Positions 1-8,404 of a stretch of 64,000 bases of DNA are shown here, piece by piece. Origin of the DNA: Halomonas sp. BDJS001 (GTDB lineage Bacteria > Pseudomonadota > Gammaproteobacteria > Pseudomonadales > Halomonadaceae). The notes under the pieces were generated by a model. The model was not told where the DNA came from, did not search any database, and saw nothing but the letters and a program-made list of their open reading frames with translations. Every line of letters begins with the position of its first letter. The stretch's first letter is position 1. Made by a program: the position numbers and the translations under genes. Where the stretch lies: NCBI RefSeq assembly GCF_026104355.1, contig NZ_CP110535.1:1116001-1180000 (forward strand), read 5' to 3'.

Positions 1-1335
1 GGCGCGCAAGTGGTTGTGGGTACCCCAGGCCGGATTATCGATCACCTGGATCGCGGCAGTTTGAAGCTTGATGGCCTCTCCGCCCTGGTGCTGGACGAAG
101 CTGATGAAATGTTGCGCATGGGCTTTATCGACGACGTAAAACGCGTGGTCGCCGATACCCCGAAAGATGCCCAGCGTGTGTTCTTCTCAGCGACACTGCC
201 CACTGAAATTGAGCGCATCGTTAACCGCTACCTGGTTAACCCGGTAAAAGTCGCCATTGAGTCTAGCACCACGACCGGCGAAAACATCGAACAGCGCATT
301 GTGCGCGTCGACGGTGGCGCTAAGCTGGAAGCCCTGTCGCGTATTCTCGAAGTTGAGCCTGTCGATGGGGCCATCGTTTTTGTGCGCACCCGTGCGGCTT
401 GTACCACCTTGGTTGAGCAGCTAACTGCCCGTGGCGTTAACGCCGCTGGCTTGTCCGGCGACCTCGACCAGAGCCTGCGCGAGCGTACTATTACGCGCTT
501 GAAGCGTGGCAAAGTCGACGTGCTGATCGCCACTGACGTAGCAGCGCGTGGTCTTGACGTGTCGCGTATTACTCACGTTATCAACTACGATCTGCCTCAG
601 GATGCGGAAGCTTACACGCACCGTATCGGCCGTACTGGTCGTGCAGGCCGCAGTGGCATCGCAATTACCTTTGCTGGCTTCCGTGAAGGCCGCAAAGTGG
701 GCTGGATGGAGCAGGCAACCGGTCAGAAAATGACTGAAATGCCGCTACCCGACGAAGCCGCTATCCGTGCCCATCGCGATGACGTCTTCTACCAGCGTGT
801 TATTGCTTCCTTAACGAAGGGCGCTGAAGAGCAGCGTGCTCTGATCGAGCGTCTCATCGAAGAGGGCCATGATCCGATCGAGCTGACCTGTGCGTTTGCC
901 GCTATGGCGCGTGCTGACGAAGCACCGATTGGTCGCCTACAGCCACCGCGCAAAGAGAAGCCCTCGCGTGATGGTGCGTCTGGCGGTAAGCCGGGGGCAC
1001 GTCGCGAACGCACTGGTGCGCCGTCTGAAGGCATGACGCGCTACCGCGTATCGGTTGGCCATAAAGATGGTGTCAAACCTGGCCAACTGGTCGGTGCTCT
1101 CGCTAACGAAGGCGGCATTGAAGGCGCACGTATCGGTCGTATCGATATTCGCAATGCTTTCTCTGTGGTCGAGCTGCCGAGTGGCTTGCCCGCAACGATT
1201 CTGACCAAGATGGCCCGTGCCCGTGTGGCCGGTCGCCCGCTGGAAATCAGTGAAGACAGCGCACCGGCTGAGCGCGCTCCGCGCCGTCGTCGTGACGAAG
1301 GCGATGCGCCGGTTCGTCGTCGCGAACGCGCTTAA
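1..1335 (+). CDS. deaD: DEAD-box ATP-dependent RNA helicase (5' end outside window)
   Basis: This is the C-terminal part of a DeaD/CsdA-type RNA helicase, which unwinds RNA during ribosome assembly and mRNA turnover. The frame is open from base 1, so the gene starts upstream and the GTG at 10 is not a real start. Visible motifs are VVGTPGRIIDHL (Ib), the Walker B LDEADEML, SATLP (III), IVFVRT (IV), ATDVAARGLDV (V) and HRIGRTGRAGRSG (VI). A basic linker and a DbpA-type RNA-binding domain (TRYRVSVGHKDGVKPGQLVG to about VELPSGLP) follow, and the protein ends in an Arg-rich tail. The linker plus RNA-binding domain separates DeaD from shorter RhlE-type helicases. The Q motif and Walker A are outside the window. 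Confidence 0.95.
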   Translation, partial: GAQVVVGTPGRIIDHLDRGSLKLDGLSALVLDEADEMLRMGFIDDVKRVVADTPKDAQRVFFSATLPTEIERIVNRYLVNPVKVAIESSTTTGENIEQRIVRVDGGAKLEALSRILEVEPVDGAIVFVRTRAACTTLVEQLTARGVNAAGLSGDLDQSLRERTITRLKRGKVDVLIATDVAARGLDVSRITHVINYDLPQDAEAYTHRIGRTGRAGRSGIAITFAGFREGRKVGWMEQATGQKMTEMPLPDEAAIRAHRDDVFYQRVIASLTKGAEEQRALIERLIEEGHDPIELTCAFAAMARADEAPIGRLQPPRKEKPSRDGASGGKPGARRERTGAPSEGMTRYRVSVGHKDGVKPGQLVGALANEGGIEGARIGRIDIRNAFSVVELPSGLPATILTKMARARVAGRPLEISEDSAPAERAPRRRRDEGDAPVRRRERA

Positions 1336-1378
1336 AGATTGATCAGTCGCCGTTAAACGGCGCCTGAGAAAATCTCAA

Positions 1379-1415
1379 ACGCCCCCGTACCTTTTCAGGT
1401 GCGGGGGCGTTTTTT
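1379..1415 (+). terminator. Rho-independent terminator of deaD
   Basis: A 13-bp GC-rich stem (1379-1391 with 1398-1410, one G-T pair) closes a 6-nt loop and runs into six T residues, 44 bp after the helicase stop codon. Confidence 0.9.
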
Positions 1416-1454
1416 GCTACCTTATTCACCATTCACTAGATCACGGAGGATGAT

Positions 1455-2141
1455 ATGTCAGCACCACTACACGAATGGAATTTGGCGCCTAAAGAGGCGA
1501 GGGCGCTGCAAACAGAGCTGTCGAAGCGATTGGAGCTTGCTGACCGCTTAGCGCCGATAACACATATCGCCGGAGTGGATATTGGATTTGAAGAGAGTGG
1601 CGAAATCACCCGGGCAGCGGTGGTGGTATTGAAGTGGGATCCTGCCACCGCGCCCGATTTAAGCGTGGTGGAGCAGGTGGTGCACCGCGAGCCCACCCGT
1701 ATGCCGTATATTCCCGGTTTGCTTTCGTTTCGCGAAATCCCCGCCGCGCTGGGTGCGTTTGAAAAACTCAGCGTAATACCCGAGCTGGTGATGGTCGATG
1801 GTCAAGGGATTGCCCACCCACGCCGGCTAGGGGTGGCCGCTCACTTAGGGCTATGGCTGGATTTGCCCACCATTGGGATTGCCAAGTCACGCCTCTATGG
1901 CCAACACGCTGAGGTGGGCGAGCAGCGCGGCGACTGGGTGCCGCTTTACGCGGGGAAAGAGACCCTTGGTGCTGTTTTGCGCTCCCGCACCAAGGTGAAG
2001 CCCGTTTATGTATCGCCTGGGCACCGCATCACACTTGAAACCTCGATGGCCTGGGTAATGTGCTGCTTAGGGCGCACCAAACTGCCTGAGCCAACACGGC
2101 TGGCGGATAGGCTGGCCTCGCGGCGTGATCAGCGTAAGTAG
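1455..2141 (+). CDS. nfi: Endonuclease V (deoxyinosine 3' endonuclease)
   Basis: The enzyme nicks DNA one base 3' of deoxyinosine, starting repair of deaminated adenine. At 228 aa it matches the usual size of bacterial EndoV. Family motifs are visible: HIAGVDIGF with the metal-binding Asp, PYIPGLLSFREIPA with the base-flip wedge PYIP, and VMVDGQGIAHPRRLGVAAHLG, followed by TIGIAKSRLYG. The start is ATG 1455, preceded by ACGGAGGA at suitable spacing. The gene is transcribed alone after the deaD terminator. Nothing looks degenerate. Confidence 0.95.
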   Translation: MSAPLHEWNLAPKEARALQTELSKRLELADRLAPITHIAGVDIGFEESGEITRAAVVVLKWDPATAPDLSVVEQVVHREPTRMPYIPGLLSFREIPAALGAFEKLSVIPELVMVDGQGIAHPRRLGVAAHLGLWLDLPTIGIAKSRLYGQHAEVGEQRGDWVPLYAGKETLGAVLRSRTKVKPVYVSPGHRITLETSMAWVMCCLGRTKLPEPTRLADRLASRRDQRK

Positions 2142-2160
2142 ACGGCTTATTCTAAGGGTG

Positions 2161-2883
2161 TCAGAGGCTATACGAATGCCAAAAAGCGATGCAGCAGGCT
2201 GGTGGCATCATGGCAGTCCGCAATGTTCGCCAGCAGAGCGTCGGGCTCTTCGCCTTGGTCGCGTAGGGCGCGCGTTGGCGCTCAAGGTAGGCGCGCATCA
2301 CTGGCGCCGTAAACTCGGGGTGAAACTGCACGCTCCACTGGCGCGGGCCGTAGCGCAGCGCCTGGTAGGCGTCGTGGCTGTTATGGGCCAGCACTATGCA
2401 GCCGTGAGGCACCTGCATCACCGATTGGGCATGGGTCAGATGGGCGGCAAAGCTTTCCGGTAGCTGGCTAAACAGCGGGTCTTGCTGGCCCGCTTGGGTA
2501 AGTCGCACGGTGCGCGTGCCCGATTCCCGGCCAGCCGGGTGGTAGTCGCTCACACCTCCAAAAGCGGCGGCCATTAACTGGTGGCCATAGCAAACGCCTA
2601 GCATAGGAATGTCTTTTTCCAATGCCTCTTGCAGCCACGGCTTAAGTGCCTCGCTCCAGGGCTCGGCCTCGCTGACCATGCTGTGCGAACCGGTAATCAC
2701 CATACCCGCGAGTGTATTAAGCTCAGGAGCGCTGGGTTGGCGGGTTGCATCCCAGACCTGTAAATCTAAATGTGCCGGTAAAGCCGTGCTAAGCTGCTTT
2801 TCAAATAGCGTTTCAAAATCACCGTGCTGGTCGACAACTTCCGGAAAAGCGTCGCCGGTTTTAACAATCAATACACAGGCCAT
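2161..2883 (-). CDS. Class I glutamine amidotransferase (GMP synthase-like), C-terminus frameshifted
   Basis: This is a free-standing class I glutamine amidotransferase-like protein that would hydrolyse glutamine or act on a related amide. The nucleophile elbow VCYGHQLMA and the later FHPEF supply Cys and His-Glu of the triad. The start is ATG at 2883 (protein begins MACVLIVKTGDAF), preceded by GAGGGAG; a longer upstream reading frame has no support. The last roughly 30 residues in this frame (YATKAKSPTL...) look unnatural. The neighbouring frame reads DQGEEPDALLANIADC and then LLHRFLAFV before a stop at 2168-2170. This suggests one base is missing near 2268-2275, by real frameshift or sequencing error. 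The substrate is unknown. Confidence 0.85.
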   Translation of the reverse strand: MACVLIVKTGDAFPEVVDQHGDFETLFEKQLSTALPAHLDLQVWDATRQPSAPELNTLAGMVITGSHSMVSEAEPWSEALKPWLQEALEKDIPMLGVCYGHQLMAAAFGGVSDYHPAGRESGTRTVRLTQAGQQDPLFSQLPESFAAHLTHAQSVMQVPHGCIVLAHNSHDAYQALRYGPRQWSVQFHPEFTAPVMRAYLERQRAPYATKAKSPTLCWRTLRTAMMPPACCIAFWHSYSL

Positions 2884-2974
2884 ATCACTCCCTCGGTAGG
2901 ATGAAACGCAAACGTTGAACAAAGGTCTTTCAGGAACAGCGCTCAGGCGTGAAGATAGCCTACCATGGCTTCTC

Positions 2975-3002
2975 AGTTGGTAAGAACGAGTTGGTAAGAA
3001 CG
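2975..3002. repeat. 14-bp tandem direct repeat in the tpx promoter region
   Basis: The unit AGTTGGTAAGAACG occurs twice back to back, ending about 30 bp before the tpx start. It may be a binding site or a simple duplication. Confidence 0.6.
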
Positions 3003-3033
3003 CATGAATTATTAACGTCATAAGGAGAGGAAA

Positions 3034-3534
3034 ATGCAACAGATTACCCGCGCAGGCGAACCGCTGGATGTGGCGGGCACACTGCCCGCAAAAGGGCAGG
3101 CGGCACCGGCGATGACGCTGACCAATACCGAGCTGCAAGACGTTACCCTCGATACCTATGCAGGCAAGCGCAAGGTGCTCAATATCATTCCCAGTGTGGA
3201 TACGCCCACCTGTGCCATGTCCACGCGTCACTTTAACGAGCTAGCGTCTAACCTTGCCGACACCGTGGTATTGGTGGTTTCAGCGGACTTACCCTTTGCA
3301 GCTAAACGCTTTTGTGGCGCAGAAGGGCTGGATAACGTTGAAACACTGTCTACTTTCCGCCATCCCGAGTTTCGCGAAGCCTGGGGCGTGGCGCTGTGTA
3401 ACAACTCCATGGAAGGCCTTTGCGCTCGTGCCGTCGTGGTACTCGATGCCGATAACCGCGTGCTACACAGCGAGCTGGTGAGCGAGTTAAAGAACGAGCC
3501 TGACTACGAGGCTGCCTTGGCGGTGCTGAACTAG
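3034..3534 (+). CDS. tpx: Thiol peroxidase (Tpx, 2-Cys peroxiredoxin)
   Basis: Tpx reduces H2O2 and alkyl hydroperoxides using thioredoxin. The 166-aa length matches the family. The peroxidatic cysteine is in SVDTPTCAMSTRHFNE and the resolving cysteine in RFCGAEGLDNV, both in the positions known for atypical 2-Cys Tpx. The start is ATG 3034 with AAGGAGAGG upstream. The gene is divergent from the amidotransferase at 2883. It ends tail to tail with the minus-strand C26 gene: the two stop codons share the palindrome CTAG at 3531-3534. Confidence 0.96.
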   Translation: MQQITRAGEPLDVAGTLPAKGQAAPAMTLTNTELQDVTLDTYAGKRKVLNIIPSVDTPTCAMSTRHFNELASNLADTVVLVVSADLPFAAKRFCGAEGLDNVETLSTFRHPEFREAWGVALCNNSMEGLCARAVVVLDADNRVLHSELVSELKNEPDYEAALAVLN

Positions 3535-4214
3535 TTTGTCTGGCGCTTAGCATGCCGCTCTGACGCCCTCACCAGCGCACGAATTAAGCGCTGCTGGGGG
3601 CGGTTGAAAATCAGCCACTCCGGGTGCCACTGCACGCCAATCAAGAAGTCGTGCTCCCGCGACTCAATCCCTTGCACCAAACCATCTCTGTCCCGTGCAA
3701 CGATTTCAATCCCTTTGCCCGCCTGATAAACGGCTTGATGATGCAGGCTGTTAACCCGGCACCAGGTGACCCCCAGTAAACGATGTAGTTTACTCGCTCC
3801 CACGATATCAACAGTTTTGCGCGGCAGTACGGTACGGCGCCTTTTTAGCCCTTCATGGGTGGTGTAGATATCTGGATCCAGCGTGCCGCCAAGGTGTACG
3901 TTGATTAATTGTGCCCCACGGCAAATTCCCAATACGGGTGTATGCAGTGGGATAAAGCGTTCAAGTAGGGCGAGTTCCAGCTCATCCCGCGCTGGGTCTA
4001 AGCGAACATCCAGCTGTACTTCCCCCCCGTAGAGGTGGGCTTGAATATCGTCGCCGCCGCCAATGATTAAGCCGTCCAGGTTTTCAGGCTTCGGGCGCGA
4101 AGGGGACAGCCGTAGTGGTTTGCCGCCATGCCGCCAAACGGCAAACCAATCAAACCACCACGCTAAGTGGCTTTTTTGATCAGAGGTGGTAATTCCGATA
4201 AGCGGCCGAGTCAT
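3531..4214 (-). CDS. Gamma-glutamyl hydrolase-like class I amidotransferase (peptidase C26, PuuD-like)
   Basis: The 227-aa protein is a C26-type amidase. The nucleophile motif is VLGICRGAQLINVHLGG and the His-Glu pair lies in GVQWHPEWL. PuuD-like enzymes cleave gamma-glutamyl amides such as gamma-glutamyl-GABA. The opening GITTSDQKSH and the GLIIGGGDD motif also fit. The gene follows a putative amidoligase on the same strand, separated by 73 bp. Amidoligase/amidotransferase pairs are a recognised gene neighbourhood in which one partner makes and the other trims or supplies an amide. The exact substrate is not visible. Confidence 0.88.
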   Translation of the reverse strand: MTRPLIGITTSDQKSHLAWWFDWFAVWRHGGKPLRLSPSRPKPENLDGLIIGGGDDIQAHLYGGEVQLDVRLDPARDELELALLERFIPLHTPVLGICRGAQLINVHLGGTLDPDIYTTHEGLKRRRTVLPRKTVDIVGASKLHRLLGVTWCRVNSLHHQAVYQAGKGIEIVARDRDGLVQGIESREHDFLIGVQWHPEWLIFNRPQQRLIRALVRASERHAKRQTN

Positions 4215-4287
4215 GTGTGTCGTTACTCACTGTGACAGAAAATGAAAGGGGCTAACCGGCGTTATATCGCTGGACTCTTCCGAACGA

Positions 4288-5319
4288 TCAGCGCTCGCGG
4301 CGAAGCCAGCGAGCCAGTTTAGCAGTTGACCGGGCAAGCTTATCTTTTGCGCGGCTAAGCAGCGGTCGGTTATGGTCGGCGATATACTCAGCGCAGCGTG
4401 CGAGCAGAACCTCAGAATTGGCGGCCAGTTTCTCAACTTCCACCCAACGATTCCACTCGATCACAGAGCCCCACCCAGGCTGGGAAAGCTGAGCGTTGGG
4501 TAAGCGGTAGTGAAAGGTGGGGCGCGGCTTGATAAGCTGCGTATGCAGCAGTTCATGAGGATGGTCAGGGCGCAGAAAGGCAAATAGCGGTAGCATGTCC
4601 AGTTCACGGTTGCGGGTTGGATTGTGGTGCAGGTAGTCGGCAATCAGCGTATCAAGATCAGGCGAGTAGCGGCTATCCAATACTTTTAGCGCATAAGCTT
4701 TGTGAAATGGATTGGCATGGGGCAGCATCTCACGGGTAATGTCGACTTTAATTTCGTCGCGAAGCCAGCCAGCCAGCAGCAGGTAAGCGCGTAGCATAGC
4801 GAGCAAGTAGTCAACGTCAAAGCGCTCTACTTCAGGGTTTAGGTGTAACCCGAACCCGTACAGCAGGCTGGCATCGGTACCCTTGGCGCCGTGTTCACGC
4901 AGAGCTTCAAACAGGGCGTCTAACGCTTCCAGCTCATTCCAGGGTATGGGTGGGCAAACAATTTCGGTCGGTACCAGGCCGGTAACCATATCACCGATCA
5001 ATTCGCGGGTTTTTTGGTGAAACTCGACTCGCCGCTGATGCTGATGTCGCGCCCACTCGCTATCTTCAGCGATCGGGACATCGACCAGCGACTTATCAGG
5101 ATGCGCGTACTGGGTGTCTAGCTCGATATCAAATTCGCCCCAACGGGTATCTTCAACCAGTAGCCGATGGGGGCTTACCACGTTAAGCTCCCCGCCAAAC
5201 AGCTCGCGTACGATCATCGCCGTGTCCCGGGGTGGCAGACCAGCGAATTCAATTTCGACGCCAACTTGCCGGATTTTCCCGTGGCTATTTAAGCGATTAG
5301 GTGGAGCTTGTAGCGTCAT
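4288..5319 (-). CDS. Putative amidoligase family protein
   Basis: The 343-aa protein resembles the amidoligase_2 family, whose members have a COOH-NH2 ligase fold related to glutamine synthetase. Supporting features are the N-terminal VGVEIEFAGL acidic ligand motif, the downstream GEFDIELDTQYA, and the His/Asn segment YGFGLHLNPEVERFD that would complete a metal-nucleotide site. The protein is predicted to be cytosolic, with a basic C-terminus (KLARWLRRER). It sits directly upstream of the C26 amidotransferase and is probably co-transcribed with it. Family assignment rests on motif recognition only, and the product of the reaction is unknown. Confidence 0.75.
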   Translation of the reverse strand: MTLQAPPNRLNSHGKIRQVGVEIEFAGLPPRDTAMIVRELFGGELNVVSPHRLLVEDTRWGEFDIELDTQYAHPDKSLVDVPIAEDSEWARHQHQRRVEFHQKTRELIGDMVTGLVPTEIVCPPIPWNELEALDALFEALREHGAKGTDASLLYGFGLHLNPEVERFDVDYLLAMLRAYLLLAGWLRDEIKVDITREMLPHANPFHKAYALKVLDSRYSPDLDTLIADYLHHNPTRNRELDMLPLFAFLRPDHPHELLHTQLIKPRPTFHYRLPNAQLSQPGWGSVIEWNRWVEVEKLAANSEVLLARCAEYIADHNRPLLSRAKDKLARSTAKLARWLRRER

Positions 5320-5475
5320 CTCAGCATCCTTGAGGTGAACGTTTAAGCCTCCAGCCTATCATAGTCACGCGTTGAGACTGAGCTTGTGGCCTGAGCTTAT
5401 GACTAAGTTCAGTAAATTGAAGCGGTGGTAAATAGTACGCAGGTCGCCATCCAGGCTAATTTTCAGGAGTAAGGC

Positions 5476-7980
5476 GTGCGACAGCACTGGTTAATCAACT
5501 CGCTAATAGGCGTTGTCTTGTTTGTGTTAGCAAGCCTGACAGTGACGAGCATGGCAATCACTCAGGCCCAGGCGCAAACGGTGTCGCTGCCCGGTCTGAG
5601 CAGTGGTTCCGACGAGCAAACGGCTGAGGTCAGCGGCGAAGAGTTTCAGCAGTCGCTCAATGACGTCATCACCCTGCTCGAAAATGAGCAGCAGCGCAGC
5701 GAGTTGCTTAAATCGCTGCGCGAGCTCCAGGTCACTGCTGACGCTGCCAGTGAGGATGAGGGCGTGGTGCGCCAAGGGCTGCTGGGGGCTCTTGCCGACA
5801 CCTTAAGTGACTTGGGTGACCAAGCTGAGGCGGGGGGCTCTCCCATTGATGAGTGGGCGCGCCAACTGGCGCAAGGTGCTGAAGATTTGCGCGCGCTTAA
5901 CGATGATGCCGACCAGGGCGAGGCCATTCGCGCGGTGGCAGAGGGGGCCGTGCTAGCCTTTATATGGGGGGTGCTGCTGGTCGTCATGATTGCCTTTGGG
6001 CGCATGGTGGCCACCCGGCGGGAGTGGCCGTTGGATCTGCCTCGGGATCCCAAAGGCTGGCTGATGGCAGTGCACTTCTTACGCCGTATGCTGCCTTGGG
6101 CGTTGTCGTTTGCCATCACGCTGGGCATTGGTCAAGTGTTGCCCGATAGCCCTGGGCGAACGCTGGTGCTGGTGGTGGCCTATATTTGCCTGTGCGGGCG
6201 GGCGCTCTCGGTGGTGTTTGAAACGGTCATCGCGTTCTTTAGCCGGGGCCACCGGTTTACCGCAGTTCAACTGCTACAACAGCGTGCGTTGCGCGGGCTG
6301 TTTGTGATTGGTGCCTTGATTGCGTTGGGCGATGCGGTTAACTCCTCTCGTTTGGTCGAAATGCTGGGCAGTGAGCTATCGAGCCTGGTTTCGGTGCTTT
6401 CCAATATGCTGGCGGCGCTGTTCGCTGCGCGTTTCATTATCAAATTCAAACGGCCTGTGCGCCATTTGATTTGCAACCGCCCGTTCAAGCAGCGTCGTGA
6501 TGCCAGTACGGCCGTTGAGATGATTCGCTCCTTGGGGGGGCTCTGGCACATCCCCGCGCTGTTACTGGTGAGTGGCTCGCTGCTGGCGATCTTTATCACC
6601 GTGGGGGATGTGGGAACCGCCCTGGCACGCTCGATTATTTCCGCCAGCCTGTTGGTGCTTACGCTGGTGGTCACTGGCTTATTGCGCCGCCAGGCGGAGC
6701 GCATGGGCAAGCGCCGACACCGCCGCCGCCAGAGCCAGTACCGTAAGCGTTTGGAGCGTTTTGGTTTTGTGCTGGCGCATATCTGTTCGTGGATGGTGTT
6801 TGCTGAGCTCTCAATGCAGGTGTGGGGTAGTTCCTTCTTTGGGCTAGGCCAGCAGGCCGTGGCCAGCGCGCGTATTGGCCAAGCGCTGATGAGCCTGGGG
6901 GCCACCGTGCTCCTGGCGTGGCTAGTGTGGATCTTTGCCGATACCGCCATTCAGCGGGCACTCACGTCGTCGGCACGCTCTCGTGGGCGGCGGGTCAATC
7001 AGGCGCGGGCGCAAACCATTACGCCGATGATTCGCAATGTCATCTTCGTCACCATTTTGATTATTGCCTTCATCGCTGGGCTGGCGAATTTGGGGGTCAA
7101 CGTCACACCGCTGCTAGCCGGTGCCGGTGTGATTGGTCTGGCGATTGGTTTTGGCGCCCAGACGTTGGTGCAGGATTTGATCACCGGTATTTTTATCTTG
7201 ATTGAGGATTCGCTGGCGGTCGATGACTTCGTGCAGATTAATAACCATATGGGTACGGTCGAGGGGCTGACGCTACGCACCGTGCGGCTGCGCGATTTGG
7301 ATGGGATAGTGCATATCATCACCTTCAGCCGCATTGAGTCGATTCATAACATGTCGCGCCAGTTCGGCATTGCGCTAATGCGTATCCGCATTCCCTTTGA
7401 TATGAAAATCGACGATGCGATTACGCTGATGCAGGAGACCGCCCAGGAACTGCGCCGTGACCCGATGATGCGTCACTACATCTGGTCGCCTCTGGAGATG
7501 CAGGGCGTTCAGGGTTTTGAAGATGGCTGCCCCATTTTACGTATGCGTTTTCGCACCGCGCCGGAGATGCAGTGGGATGTTTCACGGGCGTTTAATCTGC
7601 TGCTGAAGCAGCGTATGGAAGATCAAGAGATTGACCTGGGTGTACCGCGTCTCAGCGTGAGTATGGAAGCGCGCGCCGAAGACCGTATGGAGGCCACCGC
7701 GGGGACTTCGTTCTCTTTGGAAAAAGACTCGCCGGAGAGCGGACAGAACGGTGGTGAAGCTGGGCAGGAGAGCGAATCAAACGACGGGCATCATAAGCAA
7801 CCGGCTCCGCCGAAGCCCGCGCCGCGTCCGACAAAAGCCGAGATACGCCAGGATGAGCAGGCACGCAAGCACGATAAGACGGCTAACCGGGCAGCCTCAC
7901 ATCGGCAAACGGCCCATGCACAGGGCGAGCCCCAGGGCGATACCTATGCCAGCCCCGGCGGCGAACACGGCGATGAGTAG
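5476..7980 (+). CDS. Large MscS-family mechanosensitive channel (YbiO-like)
   Basis: This is an 834-aa inner-membrane channel predicted to release solutes on hypo-osmotic shock. It begins with a signal-like segment, then a periplasmic region rich in Glu/Gln (about 35-150), then many membrane helices from about 160. The conserved pore and beta domain starts near 535 (PLLAGAGVIGLAIGFGAQ, then LVQDLITGIFILIEDSLAV). The last 100 residues form a charged, disordered tail. The start is GTG 5476 with CAGGAG upstream. The size and layout resemble YbiO more than the small MscS. The 3' end overlaps the convergent J-like gene by 84 bp. Confidence 0.9.
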   Translation: MRQHWLINSLIGVVLFVLASLTVTSMAITQAQAQTVSLPGLSSGSDEQTAEVSGEEFQQSLNDVITLLENEQQRSELLKSLRELQVTADAASEDEGVVRQGLLGALADTLSDLGDQAEAGGSPIDEWARQLAQGAEDLRALNDDADQGEAIRAVAEGAVLAFIWGVLLVVMIAFGRMVATRREWPLDLPRDPKGWLMAVHFLRRMLPWALSFAITLGIGQVLPDSPGRTLVLVVAYICLCGRALSVVFETVIAFFSRGHRFTAVQLLQQRALRGLFVIGALIALGDAVNSSRLVEMLGSELSSLVSVLSNMLAALFAARFIIKFKRPVRHLICNRPFKQRRDASTAVEMIRSLGGLWHIPALLLVSGSLLAIFITVGDVGTALARSIISASLLVLTLVVTGLLRRQAERMGKRRHRRRQSQYRKRLERFGFVLAHICSWMVFAELSMQVWGSSFFGLGQQAVASARIGQALMSLGATVLLAWLVWIFADTAIQRALTSSARSRGRRVNQARAQTITPMIRNVIFVTILIIAFIAGLANLGVNVTPLLAGAGVIGLAIGFGAQTLVQDLITGIFILIEDSLAVDDFVQINNHMGTVEGLTLRTVRLRDLDGIVHIITFSRIESIHNMSRQFGIALMRIRIPFDMKIDDAITLMQETAQELRRDPMMRHYIWSPLEMQGVQGFEDGCPILRMRFRTAPEMQWDVSRAFNLLLKQRMEDQEIDLGVPRLSVSMEARAEDRMEATAGTSFSLEKDSPESGQNGGEAGQESESNDGHHKQPAPPKPAPRPTKAEIRQDEQARKHDKTANRAASHRQTAHAQGEPQGDTYASPGGEHGDE

Positions 7981-8328
7981 CCATGGGCCGCGCAGACGGC
8001 GCCAGCGGTTGTACAGCGAGACCGCGTGGCTAACGCGGTCAACCAGTTCGTCGTGACGGGCAATAGCGTGGTCGGGGGGCAGTGAAAAGTCGTTAGCGAC
8101 ATCGCCCTGCCAGTGGGGGCCGTGGCTGAGCCCAAGGCGTGCGCGTAGCCTGCCAATATCACTGACGGTGTCGTGCAACGTATCGTAGGTTTCCCGGCGT
8201 TCGGCAACCGCGAACACCGCCTCAGCATCCTGGCGTAGCGCGCTGTGCTGGCAGCTAGCCACAGCTTGGCTGATTTCCTGGTCGTTGGCCTCGGGGGAAA
8301 CGGCGAGGCGCTGATACAAATCGCGCAT
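7897..8328 (-). CDS. Small J-domain-like protein with one C-terminal membrane helix
   Basis: The 143-aa protein begins MRDLYQRLAVSPEANDQEI, and the first 65 residues have the helix pattern of a J domain (RRETYDTLHD resembles helix IV). No clear HPD tripeptide is visible, so it may not stimulate DnaK. Residues about 118-138 form a hydrophobic helix (LLIAVFAAGAGIGIALGLAL). It lies just after a true J-domain gene on the same strand (76-bp gap), so the two probably form an operon. Its 3' end overlaps the MscS gene in antisense over 84 bp. Function is unknown. Confidence 0.65.
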   Translation of the reverse strand: MRDLYQRLAVSPEANDQEISQAVASCQHSALRQDAEAVFAVAERRETYDTLHDTVSDIGRLRARLGLSHGPHWQGDVANDFSLPPDHAIARHDELVDRVSHAVSLYNRWRRLRGPWLLIAVFAAGAGIGIALGLALCMGRLPM

Positions 8329-8404
8329 AGGGGGCTGTTGTTTCTCTTAGAACTCGTTTCTTGTGAACCGGCGCATAGTGCGAAACGTATAGCGTTACAT
8401 GGTC

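Noticed and set aside
6267-6950. 227-aa minus-strand frame inside the MscS gene
   Set aside because: It is the antisense shadow of a GC-rich membrane-protein gene and lacks a coding-like composition.
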